NCBI GenBank assembly: GCA_023105745.1
Contig: JALGQZ010000004.1
Location: forward strand, 38,082,437-38,146,436
Direction of reading: 5' to 3'
From: Austropuccinia psidii
Taxonomy: Eukaryota; Basidiomycota; Pucciniomycetes; Pucciniales; Sphaerophragmiaceae
DNA: 64,000 nucleotides
The position numbers were made by a program, and so were the translations under genes. Shown piece by piece: positions 24,564-36,459 of the stretch (position 1 is the first letter of the stretch; the number at the start of each line of letters is the position of its first letter). The notes beneath the pieces were generated by a model, which saw only the letters and a program-made list of their open reading frames with translations, was not told where the DNA came from and made no database searches.

Positions 24564-25770
24564 CTAGTTATCTCTACCCAAATTATCAAACATTCTCTGG
24601 AAATCATTGATCAATTCATCTTCATACCTGGCAAATTTTGCAGTCATTTCCTCAGAGGCAGTCCCAGGAATATTCCTGTCAGTAGCATGCTCAATCAACT
24701 CCCCACTATTTCTATCAACCCTTCTAAACACCCTGGCCACAGAATCTTGATTTTTACTTGCTGTATTTGGGTCTTCTCTGGTAACTTGGATGGGCCAATG
24801 CTTTGTTAATTGAAAGACTGGAGCGACAGGAAACAGAAAAGGGGAAAGTTCTTCTATTCTTCTACTGGAGCTGGCCACAGGTTGAAGTTGTTGAGAAGTG
24901 ACTATGGGGGATGGTCTTACTTCTGGAATCAGTACAAGCCTTGTGGTGAAAGAAGTTGGTGAAGGAGGAGGAAGAGAAGTGGGCAGAGTAGCAAGAGTGG
25001 GTTGGATAGTTCTGGGAGTGCTGAGAATAAGGTTACTTTGGAATCTTCTGGCATGAGGATGAGAAGGGGAAGTACTGAATTGATGGCTAATGGAATTATG
25101 AATCACCTCAACTTCTTCACCATCCAATACATCACTACCGTAAGCATCAGGATCAGGTGGGTAATTGGCAATTTATCTTATCCTTTTGACTACACCTTCA
25201 GTATTGATCCTGGATATGGGGACTTCTGAGCCGGAATAGATTGGCCTACAGCCAACTGGCATGGGCCCTCCAACATTAGTCCACCTGGTCACATCCCTTT
25301 ACCTAGAACCAGTCACTATATCAAGATATCAGAATTCAATTCAATCAACAAATTCACCAGACTCACAATTAGAATACCTGTAAGTACCATCAGGAGTAGG
25401 GGCCTCAGAAACTTGGAACTCCTTCCCAAAAGGGTCCATATTTCTTACTTCAGAAATATCTGCTGACATTGGAAGGCAATGGTCCAGTACAATGACATTG
25501 CTTCTTCCCAACATAGTAGAAATGGCACTTTGAAGAACTTGTATTGTAATATTTAAAACAATACTTTCCTTTGGCCAAACACTTGGTACAAGAAGGGTCA
25601 AAAACTTCAACTGCTTTAAAGCCACCATAGGTTTGGGAAGGATGAAAGTGACCAGAAGAAGCCATTGACCAAGGTGAAGCCAGTCACCTGAGGATGCCAG
25701 AACCACAAAGCACAGAAAGTGGTGGCGCAGAAGGAGAAGATTCAGTGAGTTCAGTCAGTTTGGAACTCAT
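24564..25770 (-). pseudogene. Antisense Zn2Cys6-like accessory gene of F1-A (two exons, broken)
   Basis: The gene runs against pol and lies between pol and the 3' LTR. It starts with MSSKLTELTESSPSAPP (ATG at 25770). Exon 1 (25770-25367) holds a cysteine motif C-X2-C-X6-C-X10-C-X2-Y-X6-C (Cys at 25590, 25581, 25560, 25527 and 25497; Tyr at 25518). This is the spacing of a fungal Zn2Cys6 binuclear cluster, with the fifth Cys replaced by Tyr. A 51-bp intron (25366-25316, GTGAGT...TATAG) joins exon 2 (25315-24564) in frame. Exon 2 is rich in Ser, Pro and Thr and ends YEDELINDFQRMFDNLGRDN. Damage includes TGA stops in exon 1 (after GSGILR and after SRYF), a frameshift, and TAA codons early in exon 2. 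A DNA- or chromatin-binding role is inferred from the motif only. Confidence 0.75.
25316..25366 (-). other. Intron of the F1-A antisense gene
   Basis: The minus strand reads GTGAGT at 25366 and ends GATATAG at 25316 (51 bp). Reading through gives a stop, while removing it joins YSN to LTGSR in frame. The matching place in F1-B has GTGAGT...GATGTAG (50 bp). Agreement of both ends in two copies supports real splicing. Confidence 0.7.
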
Positions 25771-25859
25771 GAATAAATATTTATGCAAGCAAAAGAATTC
25801 AAGGCATCAGAAGAATTCACTTCATGACTGAAAAAATTCATCAAGGAGGTAGGCCATAA

Positions 25860-26120
25860 CCCAATTATGGCCCCCCCTCAAAGTCCTCAAAAAATGAGGA
25901 TCCTGGACCTCCGGGGTTTAAATCACTACCAGGACCTCCTCTTGAATGTTGGGCAGGTTGATTTGTGCCCTCTCAATGGGCCCAGGGCATGTGGTGAAAG
26001 ATTGGTCCCATGGACCCCCTGGAACCCCAGCAACTTTGGGCCCAGGGGGCCTCCAACAGCCCCCACGGCTCACAGCTGGCAGACCTTAGGACACCAAGAT
26101 CATGAAAAGACCCCAAAAGG
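25860..26120. promoter_or_regulatory. GC-rich island upstream of the F1-A antisense gene
   Basis: A strikingly GC-rich block (runs of CCCCCC, GGGCCC, CCCCCACGG) in AT-rich surroundings. It lies just upstream of the antisense ATG and ahead of the 3' LTR, as in F1-B. It may hold the promoter of the antisense gene. I see no recognised core promoter element in it. Confidence 0.45.
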
Positions 26121-26382
26121 CCATAAATGGCCTTCAACCAAAGAACTTCAAGGTTTTCCATGGTGATTGTTTTCAAGGACAATGGGGACAAGAGCCCTCC
26201 TTTGAGGCTTCAATATTTTCAATCAAGGCAAGAAGGGACTCAAAACATTAAGTTTGCCAAATCACAATGGGTACATGGTCATACACTCATTCGCCATCAT
26301 TTTTTGAGCAGAGGAGCTCTGTGGCATTCTTTTTGGGATAAAACCCAGGTCCATGCAATGAAAAGAAGATACTGACTGAATT

Positions 26383-28283
26383 TCTGAGCCTTGAGGTATA
26401 CTTTGCATACCCAAATAGGCCACAATTATCTTAAAGATAAATTATGAACTATGCATAACCCATAAGTCATGCATATATTCAAAATTCATCATTTTTCATT
26501 TCAGAAAAGATGAATAACTTTTTATTGAGTAGGTAAATCCATGGATTCTACACAAAAATTCACCTAGGGTAGCTCCATAGAGTGAATAAGCTCAAATCAA
26601 CTCTTTGAGGTGGTAATATGGAAAATACTCCAATAACACATCATCAATACCACATAAAATTTTTGTGAAAATTTTTGTTTTTCTCTATTTCACACCAAAA
26701 TAATGGGAATGTGAGAAATCCCATGTTACATATACACTAATAATAGTGTTATGCATCTTTTGGGTACTTAATATTATAATGTTCTTACATGTACCTTTGG
26801 TACACCCATTGTGGATATCTCACTTGAAGCTTCAAATTCTATTTTGACATAAAAAATAAGCAAGGGGGGCAAAAGACATCAAAGAGGGCCAGGGTACCCA
26901 GCTTCTGAGGCCTTTGAGGCATGAACAGCTCAAAGGCTTTGAGCCATTTCTTATCATGACTTAATTATTCATCTAAAGACTTTTGGGAACTTGGATACCA
27001 TGTTACAAATTCAGTAAATCATAAGAAAATAGCAAATAACCTGCTATTTTGACATGCCAAGGAGGTAAAGAACTACTTAGCCTCTTATAACCATGTCAAT
27101 TCTTAATGACTTACCATGAATAAACCTCAAAAGAGTAATTAAGACTCTTTTTGGACTAGTATTCATTGATTTACCTCATAGAAACCACCATATACTGCTA
27201 TTTGCAATTGTACATAGAATTGAGGTAAAAACTTCAAAAATTCATTCAAAATACAATTCTTAATTAATCTTTCTGAAACTTTCAGGGCCAATTGAGAACT
27301 GTTTAATTCACATGAAAACCCAAAAGAATTATACTTTTATATGTAAAACCAAAAAGTTTTTTTTACAGTTCATTTTTGATGATTCCATGTGAAACACAGA
27401 ATCTTTAAAATTTTACAGAAAATACATTCTGTGATGAAATTTCCAATAACATTGATTACTTTGAGAAATCAATGATTATTTTGGAATAAAAGAAGATTTA
27501 CAGTTTTTACTCCTTTTGTTCTTAACCATAAATGGGTTGGTAGTCACATAAAAGCCTCAATTGAATAATTATGATAATCTTACCAGACAACAGATGATGC
27601 AATCAATAATCCAAAAGGTTTATTGATTTCTCACTCACTGGTGTTTCATTTTCGACCATGGAACGCCTCTGTGAGCTGTCTTAGACTTAAAAGAGGCCTC
27701 CTCTTACTGTTTTTTGCAGAGAATCACATTATTACATTATACCTCTATCACCAAACAAGTGAGTATTAGTTAGAACTATTTCTTAAGTGTTTTATTCTTT
27801 AAGAACTCAATCAGAAAGACGTGAAATCATAGAAATAAACTATATTTTGTTGTACTACTGTTATGAATAATTTTTGGTCCATTAAATCCACAATTCCACA
27901 TCAAATTTCTCTACTATTATCTTCTAAAAGGTTCATTGGATTAATAGTGAGTAATTTATCTCAATTCTTAAAGTTCTTCTCTAGTAATAGTTTTCTTCAA
28001 GAATTATCTTTATAATTATTCTTGTAAAGGATAATTATATTTTAAAATAATTTTATTATTTTATTAAAAGAAGTTTTTATTATTAAATTCTTCTTGTAAT
28101 TGATTATTGTAGACAATTACTGTTTACTGTTATAATCACTAGTAGTGTATAACACATAAAAGAAATAATTCTTAAATTATTTAATTGTGGTTATAATATT
28201 TTTATTATTATATTTCATAAGAACAGTCCTAGTACTGTTGATTAATAGTAATATTCTAAACAGTTTCATAGACACATCTTACA
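26383..28283 (+). mobile_element. F3 solo LTR nested in F1-A
   Basis: 1901 bp, the reverse complement of the other F3 LTRs, and thus in plus true orientation (TCTGAGCCTTGAGG...CTTACA). It is flanked by a perfect GAATT duplication (26378-26382 and 28284-28288), and the flanks match contiguous sequence of F1-B (about 55960-56040). It is therefore a later insertion into F1-A. The ORF at 28187-28459 spans its border and is not a gene. Confidence 0.9.
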
Positions 28284-28510
28284 GAATTCAAGAAAATAAT
28301 ATTTTGAAAGTTGTAAAAGGACTTACTCAATGTAAAAGAAGGGGGGAAGATAAATTAATTCAAGTATTACAGAGAAGAGAAGATTGGATTTTCAGGATAA
28401 TGGTCATGAGGAAAAGGTACATTAAAAATAGATTTTTGAAAGAAATATGGGGATATTGAGATGCCACTCAACAGTGGCAGGGCATTATGGTGTTTAGGAG
28501 CCCACCAGCT

Positions 28511-28520
28511 TCAAGAGGAG
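28511..28520 (+). other. F1-A polypurine tract region
   Basis: TCAAGAGGAG lies six bases before the 3' LTR, the counterpart of CAAGAGGGGG in F1-B. It would prime plus-strand DNA synthesis. Confidence 0.55.
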
Positions 28521-28525
28521 CATAC

Positions 28526-29290
28526 TGTAACAACCACTAGCCAGGGGTAAGGGTATTCATACTTACACCCACTCAAACACCTCAAAGCCAGAAAATCCAC
28601 TGTGTGTATCAGCATTCACTTTCAGAAATTTTTCTTCCTGAAACATGCATACAGTCTGGTTCATCAATACAGCCTGTCAACTTCTGTACAGGTTGTAATT
28701 ACCCAATACAGTTTGGATAAACCATCCTGAAACTGTATGATCACTCAAGACCACCACATCTCTTGTACAGGTTCTGTACAGCCATACAGGAGCTGTATTA
28801 GCCTGACTCAATTCAACCATTAATCATCCTCATAAGAAGTCTCTGTCTTGATCAGGGCTGGTGATTCTCACATATACAAGCCCCTCTTTCTCCCCCCTTG
28901 GGACTTTTCCCCAGTTAATTAATTTAGTTTATTTATTATTTTAGAAATAGTCTTATCCTTATTTGGGGTATTATATTTGCTTAACTTTAAGTTAGTCTTT
29001 GCATGTTCCTTCTTTGCCTGTACAGTATGAGTTTGGTAGCCATATCCTTATTAACCCTTCTCTTTATATTCTGACACATTGAAACAGTGGACTTGGACTT
29101 TTTTGTGGTTGGCTCTTTTACTCCTTACTCTTATTTTTTTGTTGCTGCTTTCTTATATTTCTTTATTTAGTAATTTCATCTCATTACACTCTTAAGTGTG
29201 TTTTCCATTTACCATATCTTGAGGCCTCCCTAAGTAAGTCCCAGTTTACTGAGTGCCAGGCCCTCTTCACTTACAAGAGCCCCTGTGACA
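28526..29290 (+). mobile_element. F1-A 3' LTR
   Basis: 765 bp, TGTAACAACC...TGTGACA, aligning along its length with the 5' LTR. It keeps the unmutated self-primer AGTTAATTAATTTA (28913-28926). In the hairpin before it, one base of the left stem is changed (CTTGGGA). Confidence 0.93.
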
Positions 29291-30280
29291 AATGGTCTGT
29301 CAGGAAAAGTTTAAATTTGAATAATGAAATAATAATTCTTTTTGGTTTCTTCATTTTTGATTAAATTCTCCATCTTACCAGAAAGCTTCAGAAGGCTTAA
29401 TTAAGAATTGTATTTTTAATGAATTTTTGACATTTTTACCTTATTTCTACATAGAATTTCAAATAGCATGTTATAGCTGGTTTTCATGAGTTAAATGAAT
29501 GGATACTAGTCCAAAACTTGTTTGAACTACCCCTTCAAGTTTTATAAATGGAAAATCACTAACAAATGACATGGTTACTGGAGTCAGAGGTGCTGTTTAC
29601 CTCCTTGTCACATCAAAATAGCAGCTTATTTGAAATTTTCTTATTATTTAAATGGATTGTAACTTGGTAACAAAGCTCCCCAAAGGCTCTAGTATACCAA
29701 TTGGGCCATGATCAGCCATGGGTCCAAGCTTTAGAGCTTTCCACGCCTCAGAGGCCTCATAAGCTGGGTACCCTGGCTCTCTTTGAGGTCTTTTGTCCCC
29801 CTTCGCTATTGGCACATAAAAAATAGTATCTCAGGCTGGGTGATATCCACTATGGGTGTACCAAACCTTTATGTAAGAATACTATGTTTTTAAGTGCTAA
29901 AAACATGTATAACACTAAATATAGTGTATATGTAACATGTTGATTATCACATTTCCATTATCTTGGTTTGAAATTGTGAAAAACACACATTTTCACAATT
30001 CTTTTATGTGCTTTTGAAGTATTTTCCATATTATCACCTCATAGAGTTAATTTAAGCTTATCAACTCTATGGAGCTACCTTAGGTTAACTTTTGTGTAGA
30101 AGCAAGTCTTGCCTTAAATCCATGGATTTACTTACTCACACAAATTTTAATTAATTTGGTGTAATCAAAAATGATTAATGTTGGATATATGCATGACTTA
30201 TAGGTTATTCAAAGTTTACAATTCATTTTGATATTAATTTTGGCCTATTTGGATATGTAAAATATACCTCAAGGCTCACA

Positions 30281-31004
30281 ATCTTTTTGGACTGAATAGT
30301 TGCTTCCAATTCTGGTATGCACCATTTTCATGTCAATTTAAGAGGAAATTCAGAATAAAGACAAAGAACACAAACCTTTTTATTTTGGTGTGATAGCTCT
30401 GGTTTAAATAAAGTGCCTCTTTTGGAACTTTTCACTTCAACAGTTTCTTCAGATTCTGCACTGGTGATGTATCTCTTACTGATATTATTACCAGCTGCAA
30501 TATACTTGATTTAAGAAAGTAGAAGACAAAAATTATAAATAAAAAGTTATTTTTTGAGCTTTGGAATATTTTTATGATGTTTGATAAGGCATAATCTATT
30601 TTAGATATTTAGCTATTACTCTTTTCAAACAAGAAGAATGAAACTTTAACATTACAAATAAAAAAATTAAATCAGAGTAACTCAAACAAGAATTTAATGA
30701 GTTTTTGGATGTAAAATGCCACGTGAAAAATAACTCAACATTACTCCTAATTCCTTGATTAAAAGAATTTTTAGGAAGATTGCAAAAATGAAGATAATTT
30801 TACTTCAAAATGAAAGGAAACTCCATTAAATTAATATATTTTAAGGCTTAATAATATATCAAGTAGGGTTTCAAAATTAAACAAACACATACTGGCCCCA
30901 AATTTAAGGTCTGTATAGGTATGGCAGTTTTCAAAACAGAGAAATAAAGTCGAAAATTTGTTTAAAGTTCATAGTTGGATCAATTTCATGGCTAGGCCCC
31001 CAAA
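30281..31004 (-). pseudogene. F3 leader and probable gag start
   Basis: On the minus strand this follows the F3 5' LTR (31005-32213). It begins with the primer-binding-like site, then AT-rich leader, then a stretch that could encode the gag N terminus (SAESEETVEVKSSKRGTLF, about 30460-30400). It is cut off by the F3 solo LTR ending at 30280, and the gag continues at 16490. Assignment of the coding part is tentative. Confidence 0.45.
30987..31002 (-). promoter_or_regulatory. F3 primer-binding site, tRNA-like
   Basis: The minus strand reads TGGGGGCCTAGCCATG two bases after the LTR end CTTACA. TGG pairs with a tRNA CCA end. The first bases resemble proline-tRNA primer sites known from other retroelements (TGGGGGC...), with divergence after them. 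Confidence 0.55.
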
Positions 31005-32213
31005 TGTAAGACTTATATATGAAAGTCTTGATAATATAACTCTCAATCAAGTTTACTATGACTGTTCTTATGAAATATAATAAATGAATTTATTAAAAAC
31101 AAAAAAAATAATTAATTGATTAATTTTTTCTCTTGCTTGTTATACACTACTAGTGATTCTAAAAGTAAGCAGTAATTGTTTACTAGAATCAATTACAAGG
31201 ATTATTAATATTGAATTTTTTTGATTAATGATTGTGTTATGCAGGAATAATTATATTTAATTCTTGAAGGAAACTGCAAAATTTGGAGAAAAGAATTAAG
31301 AATTAATCAAAAAATCACTAATACTCCAAAAGTACCTTGCAAAGGATTGGAAGCATGATTTGATTGATTATTTTTGGATTAAAAGTATCAATAAGTGATT
31401 TATAGCCAAAAATAGCATTCTATAGCTAAACACTATTCTACATAGTATTATTTATTAATTTTTTTTCTGTTTGATTTGGAAATACAAAATTCTCAATAAT
31501 GAAGTGAACCAATACTTAATTTTTGGTATTCATGATAAAACTGAAAAATACAATGAGATTGGAAAAAAAAGCAAGAGAAGGCCCCTTTTAAGTCTGCAAC
31601 AGCTCACAGAGGTGTTCCATTGACAAAATTGAAAAAAAATGAGTGAGAAACCTTACCGCTCAGTTTGTTTAAATATTACAAGACTGCCAGTCATTTGTGT
31701 GAAAAATCTCATACTTACTTAATCAAGTCAATTTATGTGACTACCAACCATATATAGTTAAGAAATAAAGAAGTAAAGACTTTGAAGGTTCTATTATTTA
31801 AAAAAATAAATTATTTTGTTGAAATTATCAATTTCATTGGAGAGTTAATCACATATTGTAGTTTGTGGTAATTTTTGGAAATTCAATGCTTTATTTGAAA
31901 TAATGAAAAGTGGATAGTAAGTGAAATGTGGTATTTGAATTATGAAATTCCAATCCTTCTTGGTTTTTGGTTTGGATTTTCCATTTCTTCATTGTTCCTG
32001 AATTTTTCAGAAGAATTCATTGAAAAATTTATTTTGAATGAATTTTTGAAGTTTTACCTCATTTCTATGTATAAAGGCAAATAGTATGGTTACAGCTAGT
32101 TTATAAGAGGTAAACCCATTGATACTAGTATAAAAAGGGTTTTGATTACCCTTTTTAAAACCCTTTTTTGTGTTATCCATGAAAAATAATTGATAGTGGA
32201 CATGGTTACTGGA
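31005..32213 (-). mobile_element. F3 5' LTR, truncated
   Basis: The plus strand starts TGTAAGACTTATATATGAAAG and follows the F3 LTR of 7456-9302 up to about position 8620 of that copy. The remaining 680 bp or so are missing. The primer site on its inner side marks it as a 5' LTR of a minus-strand element. Confidence 0.7.
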
Positions 32214-32944
32214 AGGTTTGACTATGAAACAATAATTAAGACTTACTAATATTTTACTTATTGTACTCTTAATGGCCTAATCTATATGAATATGAAGATT
32301 AAGATATTATGATATTTATGGCTTGGATACTTATATTATTTATAAGGAATAAAATAATCTATTAACAAATTAATATGATAAAACAAATACATTCATACTT
32401 AATAAGTTTATATATTGATGTAATTATATTATTGCTAACAGCAAATAATAAGTTCTTGACAAATTATTATTCAATAATGAAAAACAATTTATAAGGAAAA
32501 TATCACTAATCTTAAAGTTATATATTGATCTACATACTATTGATATTAATAAAAGAATTATTAATGAGTAATAATAGAAAAAATGTGAAAATAAAACAAA
32601 ACAACCAATTTTTAACACTTAAAGGCCATTCAGGCCAAAAACACCTAATTTAAGTGGGTAGGCCAGAGTCTCTGGATATTGTGAAAAGGGCATAAGACCC
32701 CTCAGGACCCATTTCAGTGGCAAAGGCCTGGGACCACTAAAATGGCAAATTTTCCAAGGAGGCCAAGATTCAGGATATGGATAGGGCTGGTTGCAGTGTC
32801 CCAGAGACCACTAAGCACCATAAATGAGACCAATTGGCCATAAATTGATATTATAGTCAATTGGACCTTAATGGGGTACACAGCGAGTTGCGGTAAACAA
32901 CCATCAGGGGGTATTTCCCATGGTTGTGACACATTCTTCAAATA
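32214..32944. other. Unassigned AT-rich interval with a possible LTR end
   Basis: The left half is very AT-rich and shows no gene. The right half (about 32630-32931) is more GC-rich, and read on the minus strand it begins TGTCACAACCATGGG at 32931, which has the look of an LTR terminus. No second terminus or duplication could be found. The 75-residue minus frame at 32941-32714 has no recognisable motif. Confidence 0.35.
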
Positions 32945-33193
32945 GAAAATATCAGTAATTGATCATTTCTTTGTGGAATGTAAATTATATAAAAAATTAC
33001 ATACAAGGAGAGGAATTTTTCCTTCAATTTTTTCAATAAGCTCAAGTTTTTATAGGAGAAGTAAATAATTCTCAAATGTGATCAAGTAAATTCCAGATAG
33101 CCAAAATCATATCAACCCAGAAAATTATAATGAAATACCTCTTCTATGGAATAAGAAGATATAACTGCATAGCATCTAATCAAAATATTAATT

Positions 33194-33280
33194 CCCTCAA
33201 CCTGGAATAAAAAAAACGACCTTGGTATTGTGGTGCATATTCATTATAATCCCACAGTCTAACACTGGGCCATTTGGGTA
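33194..33280 (-). pseudogene. tRNA-Tyr relic, right arm
   Basis: The minus strand keeps GGCCCAGTGTTAGACTGTGGG, then an ATAATGAATATGC stretch and CCAAGG. It mirrors the relic at 6452-6534. Stems no longer pair, and the anticodon loop has changed (TTATA for CTGTA). Confidence 0.65.
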
Positions 33281-34439
33281 ACTACTCTTTGATAACCCCC
33301 ATTCCTGATACAAGTCTTGCTTTTTTATTTCCTGCATTTCCTTCTCATTTTGTGGTAGTTTTGATAGACCCAAATTACAAAACCACAATTTACTTTCGCC
33401 ATTTTTGAAGAGTAGCTGAAAGTTCTGATTGTCTCTCAGCTTTTAAACTCCATAATAAGAAAATCCCGCCAACCAGCTCTTATTAAAGTTATAAAAATCA
33501 ATGAGGTCTGTAGTACTTTAATAATGTCCAAGGTTTATTTCATTTATAATAAAGTATCAAGTATCAGAAATCTAATTGATCTTCTTGATAGGTTAATATT
33601 ACTCTGTGAAGTTAGAAATATAGATAAAAATGACTGAATATTAAGTCATTTGAATAAATCATGCTTCTATTAGGTGAAATGCACCTTTCTGTATTTACAA
33701 GAGAATCATTATGATTAAATTTATTCAAGAAATTCTTGAAGAAGCTCTTCTAGGAAGGATATTACTAGGACATTTTGGGAGTAAAGATAATTGCGGATGA
33801 TGAGGGTGTCTTGTCCAAGATGCATGAAGGAGAGATTCCAATAAGGGATTGAGGCCTGGATTGGTGAGGAAAATGTAAAGGGCTTTTTACTTGAAAAATA
33901 TTATGGAGTATTTCCCAGTGAGTCCTAATTTTGATTCTAAAATTACGCCAATGGTACTGGTTGAATAGGTATCCTAGGAAAACTGGAGAGAGCTATCAAA
34001 ATCAACTTTAAAATTATCTTAATTATGGATGAAAAAAATGGATAATTAAGAGAAATAAAACTTGGTAAAAAGTAATCAACGTTTCAACATCCTGAAACAA
34101 AAAATAATATATGGTATGTTTCTGAATATTCCTTGCGGTGGGCATTAAGATGTTTTCCATAATCTCCAGAGGCACTTGGAATGTAATCATTTTGTAACAC
34201 AAATATGTGTTATGATGGGCTCAGGAACTTGTTTGCAGAAAAATACAGAGATTTGAAATATTAATTATAAATTCCAGGGGCCAATATCCAAGTAGGTTAA
34301 ATAATTAATTTACTATAGAATAGCTTCATTAATTAATTAAATAGGTGACCCTGAAGTTCTTGAGGAATAGAAATCTTGCACAATGTGTTTATTGGAAGTC
34401 TCATCTGGTTTCAAACTTACTTGTAAAGTTTTTTAAGGA

Positions 34440-35340
34440 TTTTTGAGTGAGTATCACCTTCATTCATGGAGAGATATTTTCATTCATTCTGATATTTTAT
34501 TTTCACGTGAGGATTGCTGAGCTAAGTGAGAAATATCTCACTATCAATGAGGAATAAACTCTCTTTATTTTGAAGGCATTTCTTTTTGCCTCTCTGAATG
34601 ACATAGTATTTTTTCTCCTATTTTGATATAAAGGAGTGAATAAATAAGTGCCTACAATTAATAAATCATGTTATTTATCCTTTGATATGCTTTTAAGAGT
34701 AGATTTAAGAAATATGAGCTCAATATTGAAAAGAAATGTTGGAGAATTTCAAATTGAAGCGGTGGTAAATTCTTTTTTTATGTGACATATATTGCCTGAT
34801 ATGTCCAAGTAGGCTAAATAGGAAATGTGATATAGCGTATCTTCATTAATTCATTAAAGATCTGACCCTGAAGCTCTTGAGGAATAGAAATCTTGAAGTA
34901 TATGTTTATTGGAATTCTCTTTTGGTTTTAAAATTACTTAGAAATTTTTTCAAAGATTTATGAGTGACCATCACAGTAATGCATGAAGAAATATGTTCAT
35001 CAATTTTGATACTTTCTTTTCACGAAAGGACTAGTGAGCTAAGTGAGAAATATCTCCCTATAGATGATGGATAAACTCTCTTTATTTTGAAGGCATTTCT
35101 TTTTGCCTCTCTGAATGACATAGTAGTTTTTCTCCTATTTTGATATAAAGGAGTAAATAAAAAAGATCCTACGATCAATAAATCATGGTATTTATACTTT
35201 TTACAATCTTTCATGACTAGATCTCAGAAATATTAGATTAATCCTACAACGAAATGTCTGAGAATTTCAAATTTAAACGGTGGTAAATTCCTTTGTTATG
35301 TGACCTATATCACCTGATATATCAGTGTAAATAATAACAT
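34440..35340. repeat. Tandem duplication, unit about 520 bp (right arm)
   Basis: Mirror image of 4398-5310. Two copies share AGCTAAGTGAGAAATATCTC, CTCTCTTTATTTTGAAGGCA and GCCTCTCTGAATGACATAGT, about 535 bp apart. The ORF 35020-35214 falls within one copy and lacks any known motif. Confidence 0.7.
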
Positions 35341-36384
35341 TTGGATTTGGAAACAGGCTATACTTATGTTTCCCTTCCCACAGAATTTTCCTTTAGCGTC
35401 CATATTAGGATTGATTTCCATATAGAATTTTCACTTTTTGTTTTTGATTTAACTTTTAGAAAAAATAATAACCTAATAAATGTCGATATTAGTAATTAAG
35501 AAGTTTAACTCAGTGTGTTCATGAAACCGGATATTCCTGTGTATTTTTATATGATATCATAATTAGCTCCATTCAAATAATTCTAGATACATATCCCTCC
35601 TTATGCTTGTTTCAATCCGATTGAGTAAATATACAATGCGCATTTATTAACTCTCTTAAGCTCAATTTATCAAGATGAAATCGTTTCTGATTAAAGTACC
35701 AACTTTAATAAAGTTTTGAATTTCATAAATTTTCTTTTTATTTTACAGGAAATATATTCTCCTCTATTAACAGAGAAGAAATAAATAATAATTCTAGCAA
35801 TGTACCAGACAATGAAATCTAAAAAATATTTTTCCATCAATTTCTCTGATTGATCAAACAATTGAATGAAAGGAATAGTTGTTATTATTCTCGAACCTAT
35901 TTTTTGAGGAAAATGGAGGATAAATTAGAGAAGAAATTCAATTTTGCAGTTTTTTGAGATTAAACCGCACCGCCAGAAATAGTCTTTACCTGATAATGAT
36001 TTGAAAGATTGAACAAGAAATATTTACATATTTAATATAAAGTTGACTTTTTTTATTGATGGGAATGATAAGTGTTCAATTAACGCCTAAGAATCTAAAG
36101 CTTACAGAAGTTGACACTGATATTTCCATCGTACATAGGAAAATTCTGCTCTAAATTCTTTTAAATCTGAATTTCCCCAAAACCATTACTTACGTGTAGA
36201 AACATTGGTTTGATTCCCTCTTGGGAATAAATCAATATAATCATTTGAAATAATGAATATCTCTTTATTTTAAAAAATAAAAGGTAGATAACCAAAAAGG
36301 ATTGTTTGAGAAGAATGAAAACACGATTTCTCGTATATGAAAAAGAGAGATACAGGTGGAAAGCAATTAAGAAAAAGAGGAAGC

Positions 36385-36459
36385 CCCCCGAGCCGGAATT
36401 GAGCCAACAACCTTGGGATAGTAGTGCTTATCCATTACAGTCCCACGCTCTATCGGGGG
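36385..36459 (-). pseudogene. tRNA-Tyr pseudogene with an 11-nt D-arm deletion
   Basis: This is the mirror copy of the tRNA at 3258. Acceptor stem, anticodon stem, GTA anticodon and 15-nt intron are identical or nearly so. Eleven bases of the D arm are missing: CCCCCGATAG is followed directly by AGCG, consistent with loss between two TAG repeats. The B box reads GGCTCAATTCC, with one change from GGTTC. It should not fold as a tRNA. Confidence 0.85.

Larger units (their letters stand above)
17404..29290 (+). mobile_element. F1-A: Ty3/gypsy chromovirus, about 10 kb, carrying a nested F3 LTR
   Basis: Two direct LTRs (17404-18138 and 28526-29290) begin TGTAACAACC and end TGTGACA, with a perfect 5-bp duplication AATGG on both sides (17399-17403 and 29291-29295). 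Between them on the plus strand lie gag, protease, RT, RNase H, integrase and a chromodomain, then an antisense accessory gene. Length is 11.9 kb, or about 10.0 kb without the F3 LTR at 26383-28283, close to F1-B (10.16 kb). The two LTRs differ at several percent of positions by eye, and every open frame is broken, so it is old. Confidence 0.95.
16491..30280 (-). mobile_element. F3 solo LTR, split by element F1-A
   Basis: The two parts, 16491-17403 and 29296-30280, line up end to end with the F3 LTR at 7456-9302. They begin TTCAAGATGTGTCTATGA and finish ACCTCAAGGCTCACA. The break is exactly at the F1-A target duplication AATGG. Flanks CTCTT (16486-16490) and ATCTT (30281-30285) differ at one base, as a worn 5-bp duplication would. 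Leader-like and gag-like F3 sequence lies on both sides, so this solo LTR entered an older F3 element. Confidence 0.75.

Noticed and set aside
28187..28459. 90-residue plus frame
   Set aside because: It crosses the border between the nested F3 LTR and F1-A, so it is a chance fusion.
17404..29290. Repeat-induced point mutation as the cause of F1 decay
   Set aside because: Some G-to-A changes fit, but I could not count transitions or dinucleotide context, and RIP is not a safe assumption in rust fungi.
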